From Tetraselmis striata (lineage: Eukaryota > Chlorophyta > Chlorodendrophyceae > Chlorodendrales > Chlorodendraceae), in contig VCJN01001421.1 of NCBI GenBank assembly GCA_006384855.1, positions 1 to 64,000 on the forward strand: 64,000 nucleotides of DNA. Reading direction: 5' to 3'. How positions within the stretch are numbered: position 1 is the stretch's first letter; each line of letters begins with the position of its first letter. A program made the translations under genes and the position numbers. The notes beneath the pieces are model-generated. The model saw only the letters and a program-made list of their open reading frames with translations, did not search any database and was not told where the DNA came from. Shown here piece by piece: positions 12,029-25,003 of the stretch.

Positions 12029-13412
12029 TTTTTCCCGCCTCCAGGACTGGCACCAGTAAAACCCTTGTTCACTCTACGACCGCCGTTTCGGCAGCGATCC
12101 AGTGACGGAAAGCCCTGGGTAGGCCACGCTCGGTTATTGTCAAATAGCCGAAGCATTCTAATTAAAGGCTAGTGAATGAAATTACCAACACTGTTGGATC
12201 ACCGTCGACAACACTGCCATCAAAATACCCGATACGATCTGACCACGAAAGGTCCGCCCTGTATCCGTTTGGCCGTCGGCCCATTCGAGTATTGCGAGTT
12301 GGGGCAAGCCCCATCCCGCGGAGCAAAGCATTTCGGGAGTGTGATACATGTGCAACAAAAAAGGCAATGTCAGGGAGGGCCCGACGAGCCATAGCTTGGA
12401 AATTTTCCAATTCCCCGTATAATCCAGGGCGCCGTGAAGGGAAAGAGGATCCCACCCACAATAAAGGCATTAAAGTCCTCAGGTGTTGACGCAATAATCT
12501 GACTACTAATGAAATCCGTAAACTCCAGAAGTAACAACCCCAAATTATGACGGTGATACCCCCACCGCGGGCACTCCACCAACATATGATCGATAGTCTT
12601 AAATTCACTTCCGCCACATGCACGCCAGTGTTCAAGAAACCGCTCCAGCATGGCATGAATCCGGGCCAATCGGCGGGCAGTGAGAAACATTCGGGTGCGT
12701 AATTGTATTATAATGTGCAGCCCGGCCACAACCCCCACAGGGACACCCGCACCGTACTGCGGCAACGGGTTTGACGCATAAGACGTCTTGACCCTAGGTT
12801 TTAGTACAAGCTAACGTTGCCGACGATTCGTAACGCGCCCACACCGATGCCTTTACTAGTTTAGCGGCATCGCGCGGCTAGTGACCTCCACTGAAGTGGG
12901 AGGTGCGTCCCCTAAGCTAGCCCTACGTTCGCCCTAGCTAGTCGATCTAACCACCGCACAGTCCCCGATGTCCACGTGTTAGGGCGCGGCCGACTTGGTT
13001 GATCTACTAAATGGGTTATGCTTGTATTTAAGTCGGATGCTTTCAGGAACGCCCGGGCCCGTGTTGTAGCGGCCCGTGTTGTAGCGGCCCGTGTTCCCTC
13101 TATGGGGGCAATATCCACTTCCCGCATCATCGGTGCGGTGGCCACCCCAAGGGAGTTTGTACCCACCCCAATACGGGTCCCCAAGCACTAATTGAGTACA
13201 GTTTGTAGTTTATTTGCGCCGCTAGTTCTATCCATACCCCATACTTAACAGCCGTAAGTTAGAACCGGTAGTATGCCCGTTTTAAAGACATGCACACGCA
13301 CATTAATAGGAATTATATCCCGTCCACCAACTAATAGCGAATCAAGCGCCTCAATGGCTCGTTTACCCGCCTTCTTAACCCTTCTATGTGCAGCATACCC
13401 AAATCCCGCGCT
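12029..13412 (-). mobile_element. 5'-truncated, decayed second copy of the LINE
   Basis: It is homologous to about 6933-8310 of the full element in the same orientation, starting with the 3' poly-A (TTTTT at 12029) and ending at about 13412. It keeps the C-terminal knuckle region and part of the sequence after the reverse transcriptase. It is broken by substitutions and small indels, for example a triplicated CGTGTTGTAGCGGCC segment at 13060-13090. It lies only 146 bp from the 5' end of the full copy. I found no convincing target duplication. Confidence 0.88.
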
Positions 13413-14470
13413 TCATTCTCTCACAACCCTCTCACCCACGCGTGTTGGTCTCCCTCCAACACGCACTATTTCCAGGCATGCGCTCCGCTTCTCGTGGGCT
13501 TCCAACCCAGTGTAGAGCTCCATCTGGCGGGAGTAGAGCTCATGATAGTGGTGGGACATCTGCCCCTACACCCCTGTCAGCTGCGACATCAGCTAAGTCA
13601 TGAGATGCGCGCCATATGGTTCGTAGCCTTGCCAAGCGTTGGATTGACCGGTCGCTCTCTGCGAGCCGGCCTTGTCATCCCTTGACATCAAAGCCAAAGC
13701 ATTGACGGACTGGGTTCGGACAGTGGTGAGCACTACTCGTCGTGACAGTGCCTACGGCGGGTTGAGAAAGCTTGGGTCTAGAGACCCACTACCTCCCGGC
13801 TATGAAGCTTAAGAGATGGCCCCGAGCTCTCCCTTTTCCGAGTCCTCCACCCATGTGTGGGGCACTGAAGGGACACTAGGGGCTGACCCAACTGTCCAAG
13901 ACGGTATCCGACTGACGTGCACTCCCGCCGAGTGCACGGCTTTCGCCCGCAACGCTGCGTAACGCTCCGGCACCTGTGTTGTGCACCGCTCGCGACGCTA
14001 TGTAACGCTTCAGTTGTACATGCGGTTGTCCCACTTTATCGCGCACTTATCCGAGCCGAACCAACCGACATTTACCAATTTAAGACGATGCACTCAGTGC
14101 CTATTGAGTGCACCTGCGGTTAGTTGAATGGCATCCAATATTATTGCCGTATACCCGCGCAACAGTGAATTCCCGCGTGTTGTGTGATTTTTGGGGGCAA
14201 GACTGTTGTGGGGGGATGTTAATGGTTTTCTGCCATGATTTCCCGCCATTCGTCCACAAGTTTGTTTACGTACTTCGTGTCGTGCTGAATGTAGCCGCCG
14301 CCCCACACCCATGCCCGATATGCGCAGTCGGGGAATAAATTGCCACCGAAAGTGGCTTCCGTTCCCGACACCGCCATGTAGTCATCCCCTGCGTCAGGGA
14401 AGGTGAGTGCCCCCCCCCCTCTGCCTTTCTCCGTGCCTTGATAAAATTTGGCTGGGGTATTTCTTGATTG
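13413..14470. other. Gene-free stretch
   Basis: I see no coding exon, RNA gene or recognisable element here. Open frames are short and lack protein-like composition. Confidence 0.4.
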
Positions 14471-15420
14471 TGCAGCCTTGAATATCCGAAGCCCGTGATT
14501 GTGGGAAATAAAACCCTCCTCGGGCACACAATCAGCATACCCGGCATCCGTGCAGGTAGACGCAAAGCACCTTCACGTGAGGCCTCGCGTTTCGGTCGTT
14601 TGCACCTCATATGCATTTGCTAAAGAGTTTTATATTTTGCTAATTTCAGTACCGCTGATTGTTGCTCGCACGGCTTGCCCTACTCGCAATCATGCGCGGG
14701 CACGCACCCCTCGCCATCACCGCAGAGCCCGTCTCGGTGCCCGGAGTCGCATCTAGGTCAACCCCAAGCACCCATGCCAAGGTGAGAATCCTGCGTTTGC
14801 GAACGATGTCCCCCGAAATCACAGGCATGTGTTTCCTTTCGCTTACCTCCCCGTTGCACTATCCATGTCAGTCGCCCCGGAAGCAATTAAAAAGTTGCTT
14901 TCACCCTGCAAATCGCCGTGCTCGGCGAGCCATTGATTTAATATATCCGGAGCCCTTGATTGCGGTTAGTTCCCCGCCTCCCCACCCTCAAGGCACCTAG
15001 TCCACAGTCCACGGACCGCCCGGCATCCGTTCCGCCTACCGCCGTGCTCTCCCGCCAGCCGGTGAGGCCTGCCTTTTGCCCGCACACATGCACCGTACTC
15101 ACGAGTTGCTACCTTGTTACTTCAAATGTAGATATGTGTTGCCCGCACCCATGCTCCTACTCGCAATCACGCGCAAGCAGCAGATAAATCTCCACTCGCC
15201 ACAGAGCCGGTTTTAGTGACCGACCTCGCACCTAAGTCGACCCTCCCGCGTGCCAAGGTGAGGCTCTTGCGTCTACAGTAGATCCACCTTGAAGGAAATT
15301 GTGAGCCATCCCCTGCGAATTGGCAAGATGCCAGGCGAGACTGGTTTCGTATATCCAAAGCCCATGATTGTGGCAAATCCCCCCCCCCCCCCTTGGTGCT
15401 TCTAAGGCCCCTTCCCCCAC
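14471..15420. repeat. Degenerate ~450-bp tandem repeat units
   Basis: A motif like TATCCGAAGCCCGTGATTG recurs at about 14483, 14941 and 15351. A second block (GCAATCACGCGCA..., CAGAGCC..., GCCAAGGTGAG) recurs at about 14688 and 15163. The units are strongly diverged. Function unknown. Confidence 0.6.
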
Positions 15421-15672
15421 AAATTTCGCGGCCGTCCAACTTGTGTCAGCACCCCGCAGGCATGTTTAGCCCCTTCCTCAAAAATCAATCTTGTATGCCT
15501 TTCCGACTGTCCGTCTCACCCCCTTCCCGTGCAGCGTATGGATGAAGCGCTTATACCTTGAAGGATGGGATTGCCCGTACTCGCGCCAATCTGAAGCGTC
15601 TTTGCGATCTCCATGTCAAAGCGTACGTGACAAGGAGATAGGACATCGACAAGGGTGGCCGATAATCCGCGC

Positions 15673-18600
15673 TACTGAGGGGCGCATATCGATCGGGTAG
15701 CATATATGGGACGAGCCAAACACGCTGCAACATAGCGCACCTCGCCCGGATGAGTACTAGTGGGCGGCGCACTGGGGTCGTTATGCAAAATACCTCCGAA
15801 ACCATTATGATGAACCGCGGCACGCGGTTTACCGTAGGCCTCACATAGCGCGCAATGGGGGCGCGCATGTGGGCTAGCATGTGCCCGGCGAGGCACACAC
15901 GTTGTCTCCCGCCGCCGCACTCCGGATGACCCCTTGGAGCCGTTCCGCGGGGTGGCCGATAATCCGTCTTGCGCCCGTACCTATGTGCCCATGCTCGGCA
16001 TGGGCTACACCGCATTGTACAAAATGCGCGCCGAGGGAATGCTCTCTAGGGAAGCACGTGTTGGACGACACAAACGCGACGCAACAAGCCACAGCTTTCA
16101 TGCTGACCGCCCGGCGCCGTTGCGCGGTGTGGAATAGCAAACCGTGACATTATGACGCATACCTGATGTGTATGTTCCCCAAGCACGGCGCTAGCGCGAT
16201 TCCGGAGCCGTACCAATGCGCACCGCTAGACGCGCGTAGCAGCAAGCATCTATTGGACGAGCCAAAGACGTGGCAAGATGCCGCACCTCGTCCGGATGAG
16301 TACTCGTAGCGCGACGGCTTCACCGCACGACGCCGTAAACCGTGTAGCGGCCATACCAATGCGGCATGCCCCACGCAAGGCACGCGCTACACTACCGGAG
16401 CGTTCAAAACACGCGCCGAGGAGACGTGGGCATAGGCATGCATGTGTCGGACGAGAGAAACGCGAAGCGACATGCCGCGGCTGCTCTCGATGAGTGACCG
16501 CTCGGGGCCGTTGCAGTGTGTGGATCGGCGAGCCGTATCGCGCCGCGTAACGGATGTATGTATGCCCCAAGCACAGCGCGCGCGAGATGTCGGAACCGGA
16601 CCAATGCGCGCCACTGAGGGGCGCATATCGATCGGGTAGCATATATGGGACGAGCCAAACACGCTGCAGCATGCCGCGCCTCGCCCGGATGAGTACTTCT
16701 AGGCGTTCCGCGGGGCGGCGCACTGGGGTCGTCATGCAAATAGCTCCGAAACCAGTCTGATGAACCGCGGCACGCGGCTTGCAGTGGGCCTCACATAGCG
16801 CGCAATGGGGGCGCACATGTGGGATATAGCATATGCCGGGCGAGGCAAACACGTCGCATCACGCCGCCGCACGCCGAATGACCGCTTGGAGCCGTTCCGC
16901 GGGGTGGCCGATCATCCGTCTTGCGCCCGTATAATGTGCATGTGCCCGTACACGGCACGGGCTACACCGCATCGTACGAACTGCGCGCCGAGGAGACGCT
17001 CTCTAGGGAAGCACGTGTCGGGCGAGACATACGCGACGCAACACGCCGCGACTATTCATGCCGACCGCCCGGCGCCGTTGCGCGGTGTAGAATAGCAAAC
17101 CGCGACGCGGCGCGTAACTTGTGTGTATGTGCCCAAAGCACGCCGCGAGGGCGATTCCGGAGCCGTACCAATGCGCGCCGCTGGAGGCGCGTAGCGGGTA
17201 AGAATTAGCATGTTTCGGACGAGCCAAACACGCGGCAAGATGCCGCACCTCGTCCGGATGAGTACTCGTAGCGCTACGGCTTCACCGCACGGCGCCGTAA
17301 ACCGTGTAGCGGCCATACCAATGCGGCATGCCCCACGCAAGGCACGCGCTACACTACCGGAGCGTTCATAACGCGCGCCGAGGAGACGCGGGTATAGGCA
17401 TGCATGTGTCGGACGAGAGAAACGCGAAGCGACATGCCGCGGCTGCTCTCGATGAGTGACCGCTCGGGGCCGTTGCAGTGTGTGGATCGGCGAGCCGTAT
17501 CGCGCCACATAACGGATGTATGTATGCCCTAAGCACGGTGCGCACGAGATGTCGGAACCGTACCAATGCGCGCCACTGAGGGGCGCATATCGATCGGGTA
17601 GCATATATGGGACGAGTCAAACACGCTGCAACATAGCGCACCTCGTCCAGATGAGTACTTCTAGGCGTTCATCGGGGCGGCGCACTGGGGTCGTTATGGA
17701 AATAGCTCCGAAACCAGTCTGATGAACCGCGGCACGCGGCTTACAGAGGGCCTCACATAGCGCGCAATGGGAGCGCACATGTGGGATATAGCATATGCCG
17801 GGCGAGGCAAACACGTCGTATCACGCCGCCGCACGCCGAATGACCGCGTGGAGCCGTACGTACGTTCCGCGGGGTGGCCGATCATCCGTCTTGCGCCCGT
17901 ATAATGTGCATGTGCCCGTACACGGCACGGGCTGCACCGCATCGTACGAACTGCGCGCCGAGGAGACGCTCTCTAGGGAAGCACGTGTCGGGCGAGACAT
18001 ACGCGACGCAACACGCCGCGACTATTCATGCCGACCGCCCGGCGCCGTTGCGCGGTGTAGAATAGCAAACCGCGACGCGGTGCGAAACTTATGTATATGT
18101 GCCCCAAGCACGGCGCTAGCGCGATTCCGGAGCCGTACCAATGCGCGCCGCTGGAGGTGCGTAGCGGATAGCATGTTTCGGACGAGCCAAACACGCGGCA
18201 AGATGCCGCACCTCGTCCGGATGAGTACTCGTAGCGCTACGGCTTCACCGCACGGCGCTGTAAACCGTGTAGCGGCCATACCAATGCGGCCTGCCCCACG
18301 CAAGGCACGCGCTACACTACCGGAGCGTTCATAACGCGCGCCGAGGAGACGCGGACATAGGCATGCATGTGTCGGACGAGAGAAACGCGAAGCGACATGC
18401 CGCGGCTGCTCTCGATGAGTGACCGCTCGGGGCCGTTGCAGTGTGTGGATCGGCGAGCCGTATCGCGCCGCGTAACGGATGTATGTATGCCCCAAGCACA
18501 GTGCGCACGGGATGTCGGAACCGGACCAATGCGCGCCACTGAGGGGCGCATATCGATCGGGTAGCATATATGGGACGAGCCAAACACGCTGCAACATGCC

Positions 18601-19053
18601 GCGCCTCATCCAGATGAGTACTAGTAGGCGTTCCGCGGGGCGGCGCACTGGGGTCGTCATGCAAATAGCTCCGAAACCAGTCTGATGAACCGCGGCACGC
18701 GGCTTGCAGTGGGCCTCACATAGCGCGCAATGGGGGCGCACATGTGGGATATAGCATATGCCGGGCGAGGCAAACACGTCGTATCACGCCGCCGCACGCC
18801 GAATGACCGCTTGGAGCCGTTCCGCGGGGTGGCCGATCATCCGTCTTGCGCCCGTATAATGTGCATGTGCCCGTACACGGCACGGGCTGCACCGCATCGT
18901 ACGAACTGCGCGCCGAGGAGACGCTCTCTGGGGAAGTACGTGTCGGGCGAGACATACGCGACGCAACACGCCGCGACTATTCATGCCGACCGCCCGGCGC
19001 CGTTGCGCGGTGTAGAATAGCAAACCGCGACGCGGTGCGAAACTTATGTGTAT
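15673..19053. repeat. ~955-bp tandem satellite, left part of the array
   Basis: The marker GGGCGCATATCGATCGGGT recurs at about 15680, 16620, 17580 and 18544, giving unit lengths of 940-964 bp and about 3.5 units. Units are roughly 90% alike by eye. The array is interrupted at 19053 by CACTA element A and resumes at 32348. Long open frames on both strands (up to 251 codons on the minus strand) repeat from unit to unit. They reflect GC-rich repetition and show no recognisable domain. Confidence 0.93.
19051..19053. repeat. TAT target duplication, left of CACTA element A
   Basis: TAT here and at 32348-32350. Removing the element and one TAT restores GTGTATGTGCCCAAAGCAC, which occurs uninterrupted in the satellite unit near 17123. 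A 3-bp duplication is the rule for CACTA (EnSpm) elements. Confidence 0.88.
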
Positions 19054-19512
19054 CAATGTGAGATTCAGATGTGACATACGGGTGACGAAGCACTACTACC
19101 AGCGACTATTATTTATCCGTGGAGGCTGATGCGGGTGGCGGCACGTCCATCCAGTTACGTGCGAGTACATCCGGCGTTATTGCCGGCGGGCGATAAATCC
19201 TGTTTGTAATCATTGTGGTAGTCTTACTAGTGCGGTGCCGTGTTACATGGCACTGACGTATAAGGTACAAGGTTGTCCGTGTAGTACCGGGTAGTACGCG
19301 ACATATTTATTAAGCCGGTACCGGGTATCGGGTAGGGCGCGCGTGTATATGTGCGCGAGTGCGCGACGAATATGCGCACCGGTGTGCAGCAGCGGTGTGC
19401 ACGACATGTAGGGGCGGAACGGGTGAGTGTCCGCCGCTCCACCCAGCGCCGCAAATCCCCGTGCGTGGGCACCCAAGACCCCCCCCCCCCCCCCCCCAAT
19501 AAACCTGCCGCC

Positions 19513-22512
19513 ATGTCAAACAGTGGTAATTCCCCCGAGCTCCTCGTTGAGGAAGATGCGACGACGAGGTTGCAAGCCTACCTCGAGCGGTGGCTACAGA
19601 ATGGTGGTACCTATGACCCCGTACGCATGGAGCTGTGGAGGCTTCTCGGAGAAGACGCCGCGGAGGCCTTGCTGAGAAAGTTCCCTGATGTGGTCCCGAC
19701 GCCAGACCCGGAACTGAACGCTCCCGGGCTGCTAGAGGTGGGTTTGTTGTCGCACATCGCACAAGACCTGGTTGGGTTTAGCGAAGGACGCGGCGGAGCG
19801 GAAGGGAGTACAAACGTCGTGGTTCTGAGCATGGTGTCCGGGAACGAGGCCTATCTGCGCAGGAAGTTGTTGGGAGAGGGCGATAGCATTGGGCAGTGGG
19901 AGATGGACGTGCGAGCGCAGCAGGCAGCCTTCCGGCGGGCCCGTTGCTTCCAGAACCCTCCCCCGGCGGCCCAGCCCTTATCGGACGTGCGCACCTTCGT
20001 GATTCCGGTCTGTGTCTCCGTCCACCTCACTGCCTTGGTGGTGGACGGTGCGGAAACCGAGCCCCTATTCTTCGACTCGATGATGAAAGAAACCAACTCG
20101 CAGCACACGCTGATCATGTCCATGTTCCGTGTGTTCGTGACCCGGATGATGAAGTCGCATGATCCGGGGGTGCCTGCCGGCTTGTGCTGGGAGAACGTGA
20201 CACACCTCCTGAGAGTAGCGGAGGCGGAGGCTCGCACTATCCCCGTGGCGGAGGAGCAGCTACAGGATGACATTTGGACCTGCGGGTGGCGGGTGATGTT
20301 CTTCATCTACTGCTTGCTGAAGTTGAAGCCCGAGGACGAGCGTCGCGCTGCACTGTTGAGCGCGGGGACGTGCAGAGAATTCAGCACGAAAGCCCTGGAA
20401 AGCTTTCGCAACAACGTTGTGCAGCAACGGAGTGCCCAGGACGGCGTCATCCGAGCTCCTACTGACACGGACATCGTCCCCATGGACTTGTGTGCGCGCG
20501 CGGGTGGGCAAGCCCGAGGATGGCCTGCGACCGTTCACGCCCTGGGCTGCAAGGCGCATTGCCCAGGTCCGCCCCCCCGCCCCTCTTGGCATGCAGCACT
20601 TGGCAAGTAGCATGCAACGTTGACATACAGTGGGGGGTGAGCACGTGCGTGGGCCATGCAACCCGCAGGTGCGAGGCTGGAAGTCTGTCTCCATGGGGGC
20701 GACAGTGGCGCTAGTGTAAACATTCCTGAACCAGTATCCGTCAGGCCTCGTCCAGCAAGAGGCGGCCGCGGGGAAAGCACCGGAGCTGGCGGTGAGGCCG
20801 GTACGGGAGGTTCGCATGAAGGGATGCACGGGCATCCTCCATGCTCCAGATGGTGTGTTCTTTGCAGCGGCCGCGTTCAATACCGCCAGCGGCAATCGGC
20901 GTACCTCGAAGTGCAAACGGTGCGTGGCGGTTGAAGCTGGTCAGCGGCGCAAGTCTACCAAGAGGCTGAAAGGAGCGGGAGGTTATTCATGCGTGCCACC
21001 CGCCGTGCATGAAGGCGGCACCCCAATGGAGCTGATATCTCCCTACCAAGCCCTGCGGGCGCGTTTCATCGGCAACAAGCGGTTGCAATCGGGCCAGCCC
21101 ACGCCGTTTAAGTTGGACCTGAGTGACGCCCAAAAGACCTTGCTGGAGATGGCGATGGAGTGTCTGGTCGGCATGTCAAGCAAGCAATGGAACGAAATGG
21201 GCTTTGGCATTCAGGGCGGGCGCATCCAGGTGCAACGCCCCCCTCCCCCCCCCCCTATAAACATGATGCCTTGCTGCTGCCGATGCCCGCCTTGGCTTGA
21301 CGTGTGTGTGCCCCTGACACCGACAGGTCATCCTGCCCCCGGAAGACATGTTGGACATTGCGGAACACACGCAGGTGATGCCGTATGACGGTGAAAAGGA
21401 GGGCAAAGTCGACCCGTGGAAGCTGTGGCATTGGGCAAGGAGTACGCCAGAGACCTTGGTCGGCAGCAGAAGGCAGACGCAGATGAAGAGGTGCCTTCCC
21501 GCCCCCCCCCCCCTGCTCCCTTCAACCCCTGACCCGTGCGTCGCTTATTCTGAGCGTGTGCCTTGCAGGAAGGCCTTGTTTGCCGCCTTGCTTGAGGTGC
21601 GGCGCGCTTTCGTGGCTGGTGCCGAGAAGGCCGGCGAGCTAGCACAAGGGTTTTGGTCGTGGCCGGTGATCTTGTTGCTGTTCACCCCGGCGAATGCCCC
21701 CGCTCAGATCACCCACATTGATGGGCAGGCTCCAAATCTGCAGGCCATCCTTGCATGCACGTGCCACTGCCGCCCCACAGAGGTGTACCGCGGGCCAGAA
21801 GTGAGCTTCACAGATGCCGTGAAGCACATTCGGTACCGGGTGCGCCCCCCCCCCCCTCCAGGCCGGTGGCGGAAGCGGGGGCGGGGGCGGGGACTGAGTG
21901 CCATCCATGTGTTGACATGAAAAGGGCCACGAGAATCACCGCCTCACGGAGAGGACGCTGGCGGAGACAGATCCGGGAGCTGCCGACTTCATCACGAGCC
22001 AGAAGAACTTGATGCAGCCCCTGGAGGACTTGGAGCGTGGCATGGGTGTCCCCGAGGAGAACAAGCCCTACATGGAACAAGCCCTACATGGGTACATGTT
22101 TGGGTCGGACACGACGCACCGCGGGCCCGTGGGCGCCCCAGTTGACCTGGCCGGCGGTAACCCGTGCCTCAAGTGTCAGGGGCGTGGCAATGTCCGCTTG
22201 TACGGGCAGGGGCAGCTTCTGGGACTGCCTGGCTGCGGCCGTGCGGACGACCCTACCCAGTACACGCCGTTCCTGGCAGCCTACAATGAGGCATTATACC
22301 CACACATCACCCCCCGTAGTGATGCTGCGGAGAAACGCAACCACGAGTTGGCGGCGCAGTATGTGGCCCACTTTGGGGATGATGCTGTGTGGCCAAACCA
22401 TTTGTACAGTGACGAGGACTACGCCAGCATCCATGCCAGGGCGAAGGAGCTGCGGGTTGTTGTTGAGGCTGCGGCTCCTGCCGCTGCCGCTGCCGCCTCC
22501 ACCCCGCCGTAG
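19513..22512 (+). CDS. Ulp1-like cysteine protease (C48) fused to a long unknown region, encoded by CACTA A
   Basis: Five exons, phases closing to 833 codons: 19513-20503, 20745-21229, 21327-21490, 21569-21839 and 21925-22512. The start ATG lies in a GCCGCCATG context. Residues 165-260 carry the C48 signature: His171 in SVHLTALVV, Asp188 in LFFDSM, Gln251 and Cys257 in QDDIWTCGW. The Gln-to-Cys spacing of six residues is as in Ulp1/SENP proteases. Residues about 330-832 are unrecognised. They include CKRC, a DPWKLWHWA block and PCLKCQGRGNVR, possible metal-binding sites. Ulp1-like proteases are known passengers of CACTA, Mutator-like and KDZ elements. Their role there is unproven; removing SUMO from host or transposon proteins is a reasonable guess. 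Three of its four introns carry a C run close behind the donor. Confidence 0.8.
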
Positions 22513-22829
22513 ACGATCGGGTCTGGCAGCACCGCCCGTGCTTGTAAATAAGCGACAATGGAACACGGCATGCTCCGGTTGTACTCCTACAGTTCCTCCA
22601 CGTGGGCGGGGGGCGGGGGGGGGGTCCTGTCCTTATTACTTGCATCGTTGGACGTGCTGGATATGGAGGTAACCGGGCACATCGCGTGGTTTCGGAGCAG
22701 TTCATGCGCGCCTCCTCGTCTTGTTTGCAATCGTCGCCCTAATCCAATGCAGGGTGAGTAGCGGGACACTGTGCCCCCCCCCCCCCCCCGGGTTTATGTA
22801 AACAAATATCTAGCCGTGAATGCGCCGCA

Positions 22830-24240
22830 ATCAGTACCCAATGAGCGGGGTATGTGACAGTGGTTTCGGAGCAGTGCAAGCATTCCGTGCGTGTGCACAA
22901 GCACGTACGACTGGGAACGAGGCGGGGGTTACGGATGGAGTGCATTGGCGGTATGGGTGCATAGAATAGCGTGTCCCTGGGGTTTTGGCTGCATCAGACG
23001 CCGTATTCCCATCCATCCGGCACGGAATGTCCGGTTTTCACACATTTGTGTGTGAATATAGTGTGAATATTACGCGTCTTTTACGCCGGGTGGATGGGCG
23101 TCCGGCGTCCGATGCACCCCAATTATTTGCAGCACACTAGTATGTGCACCGGCCAGTGCACTCCGCAAGCCCCGCCTCCATCCGCGTCGGAACCGGTAGT
23201 AAGTGTTGTTGTGTGCGCACATCGTGACAACATTACACGGTGGCAATTGCAATTAGCGGTGGATGATGTGAAGGCGTTTTCGAAATCGACAGAGAATGAG
23301 GCGGTGCTGGCGGAGTGCATTGGCGGTGCATAGAATAGCGTGTTGCTGGGGTTTTGGCTGCATCGGACGCCGTATTCCCATCCATCCGGCACGGAATGTC
23401 CGGTTTTCACACATTTGTGTGTGAATATAGTGTGAATATTACGCGTCTTTTACGCCGGGTGGATGGGCGTCCGGCGTCCGATGCACCCCAATTATTTGCA
23501 GCACACTAGTCTGTGCACCGGCAGTGCACTCCGCAAGCCCCGCCTCCATCCGCGTCGGAACCGGTAGTAAGTGTTGTTGTGTGCGCACATCGTGACAACA
23601 TTACACTGTGGCAATTGCAAATAGCGGTGGATAATGTGAAGGCGTTTTCGAAATCGACAGAGAATGAGGCGGTGCTGGCGGAGTGCATTGGCGGTGCATA
23701 GAATACCGTGTTGCTGGGGTTTTGGCTGCATCAGACGCCGTATTCCCATCCATCCGGCACGGAATGTCCGGTTTTCACACGTTTGTGTGTGAATATAGTG
23801 TGAATATTACGCGTCTTTTACGCCGGGTGGGTGGGCGTCCGGCGTCCGATGCACCCCAATTATTTGCAGCACACTAGTCTGTGCACCGGCAGTGCACTCC
23901 GCAAGCCCCGCCTCCATCCGCGTCGGAACCGGTAGTAAGTGTTGTTGTGTGCGCACATCGTGACAACATTACAAGGTGGCAATTGCAAATAGCGGTGGAT
24001 AATGTGAAGGCGTTTTCGAAATCGACAGAGAATGAGGCGGTGCTGGCGGAGTGCATTGGCGGTGCATAGAATAGCGTGTTGCTGGGGTTTTGGCTGCATT
24101 AGACGCCGTATTCCCATCCATCCGGCACGGAATGTCCGGTTTTCACACATTTGTGTGTGAATATAGTGTGAATATTACGCGTCTTTTACGCCGGGTGGGT
24201 GGGCATCCGGCGTCCGATGCACCCCGAATCTCACCAACAC
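22830..24240. repeat. 368-bp satellite of palindromic units inside CACTA A
   Basis: The marker GAATAGCGTGTTGCTGGGG (variants included) recurs at about 22963, 23333, 23701 and 24068, giving units of 367-370 bp. Within each unit the half containing GGTTTTGGCTGCATCGGACG resembles the reverse complement of the half containing CGTCCGATGCACCCC, so each unit is an imperfect inverted repeat. The array is flanked by inverted copies of a GTTTCGGAGCAGT-containing segment (about 22860 and 24345). Confidence 0.9.
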
Positions 24241-25003
24241 GCTACTCTACGAACCCCCAATGCACTCCGCCAGCCCCACCTCGTTCCGCGCAAGTCCTAC
24301 GTTCCATTGTATGTATATACATACGTACATGTACTGCTCCGAAACCAGCCCAAACTTAATGAGTGCACAAGTGTAAATGGGGGGGGGGGGGGGGGGGGGG
24401 GTGGAAGCGGGGCATCCACTCACACATACCCCGGCGATGCATGACAGGTATTACATGCCGTGGCGGGTCGGCGGGCCGACCCGGCGGGGGGGGGGGGGGG
24501 GGGGGGGGCGTCGTCGGGGCTATTCAACTACACGTGCGACAGTGTCGTTTCGTGGAACAGTATATGTGCCCGGCCTCATTTATACCGCCCCCTTCACGCG
24601 CTGCATGGTCCACCCCTTAGAATTACTTAGCACAAACCGCCATTACTTAATAGGAACCTAGCACAGCCAGGCTTATATGCCCGCTTTGCCGATCAACTTA
24701 TACGCACTTCCCGTCCCTCAGCCGCCGGACATGGGGGTTAAGCCGCCAGCCTCGGCAGTTGCTTAGCAAGACTTGGCATCCCGTACATGTCCATGGCTTC
24801 GCAGCTCTGCCGCCGGCACACGCCGAGTCCGGCGCTTGCTAGCGCCGGGTTACGCATGCATGCACGCACGGTAATATGCCGCCGACGCCGCCACGCTTAC
24901 TTCCACCACCTTCGCCAGCCGCAGCTTCGCACGCCGTTCCGCCGACATACGAAACGCACGAATTCTCCCCCCCCCCCCCCCCCCCCCGCCCAGTCCCCGC
25001 GTC
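24241..25003. other. Spacer of CACTA A with two long G runs and one C run
   Basis: G runs lie at about 24380-24401 and 24487-24508, and a C run at about 24966-24987. A minus-strand frame (MSAERRAKLRLAKVVEVSV...) between about 24960 and 24850 is kept, in longer form, in both arms of element B (about 59290-59572 and 62353-62042). It may be a small exon, but I see no domain and the frames differ in length between copies. Confidence 0.45.

Noticed and set aside
16250-18777. Long minus-strand open frames (182-251 codons) repeated in each satellite unit
   Set aside because: They recur only because the unit recurs. Plus-strand frames of similar size overlap them, and the products have no domain, low-quality composition and no conserved start context.
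22830-24240. CRISPR array, considered because of the regular repeats
   Set aside because: Units are 368 bp with no unique spacers, and the genome has spliced genes.
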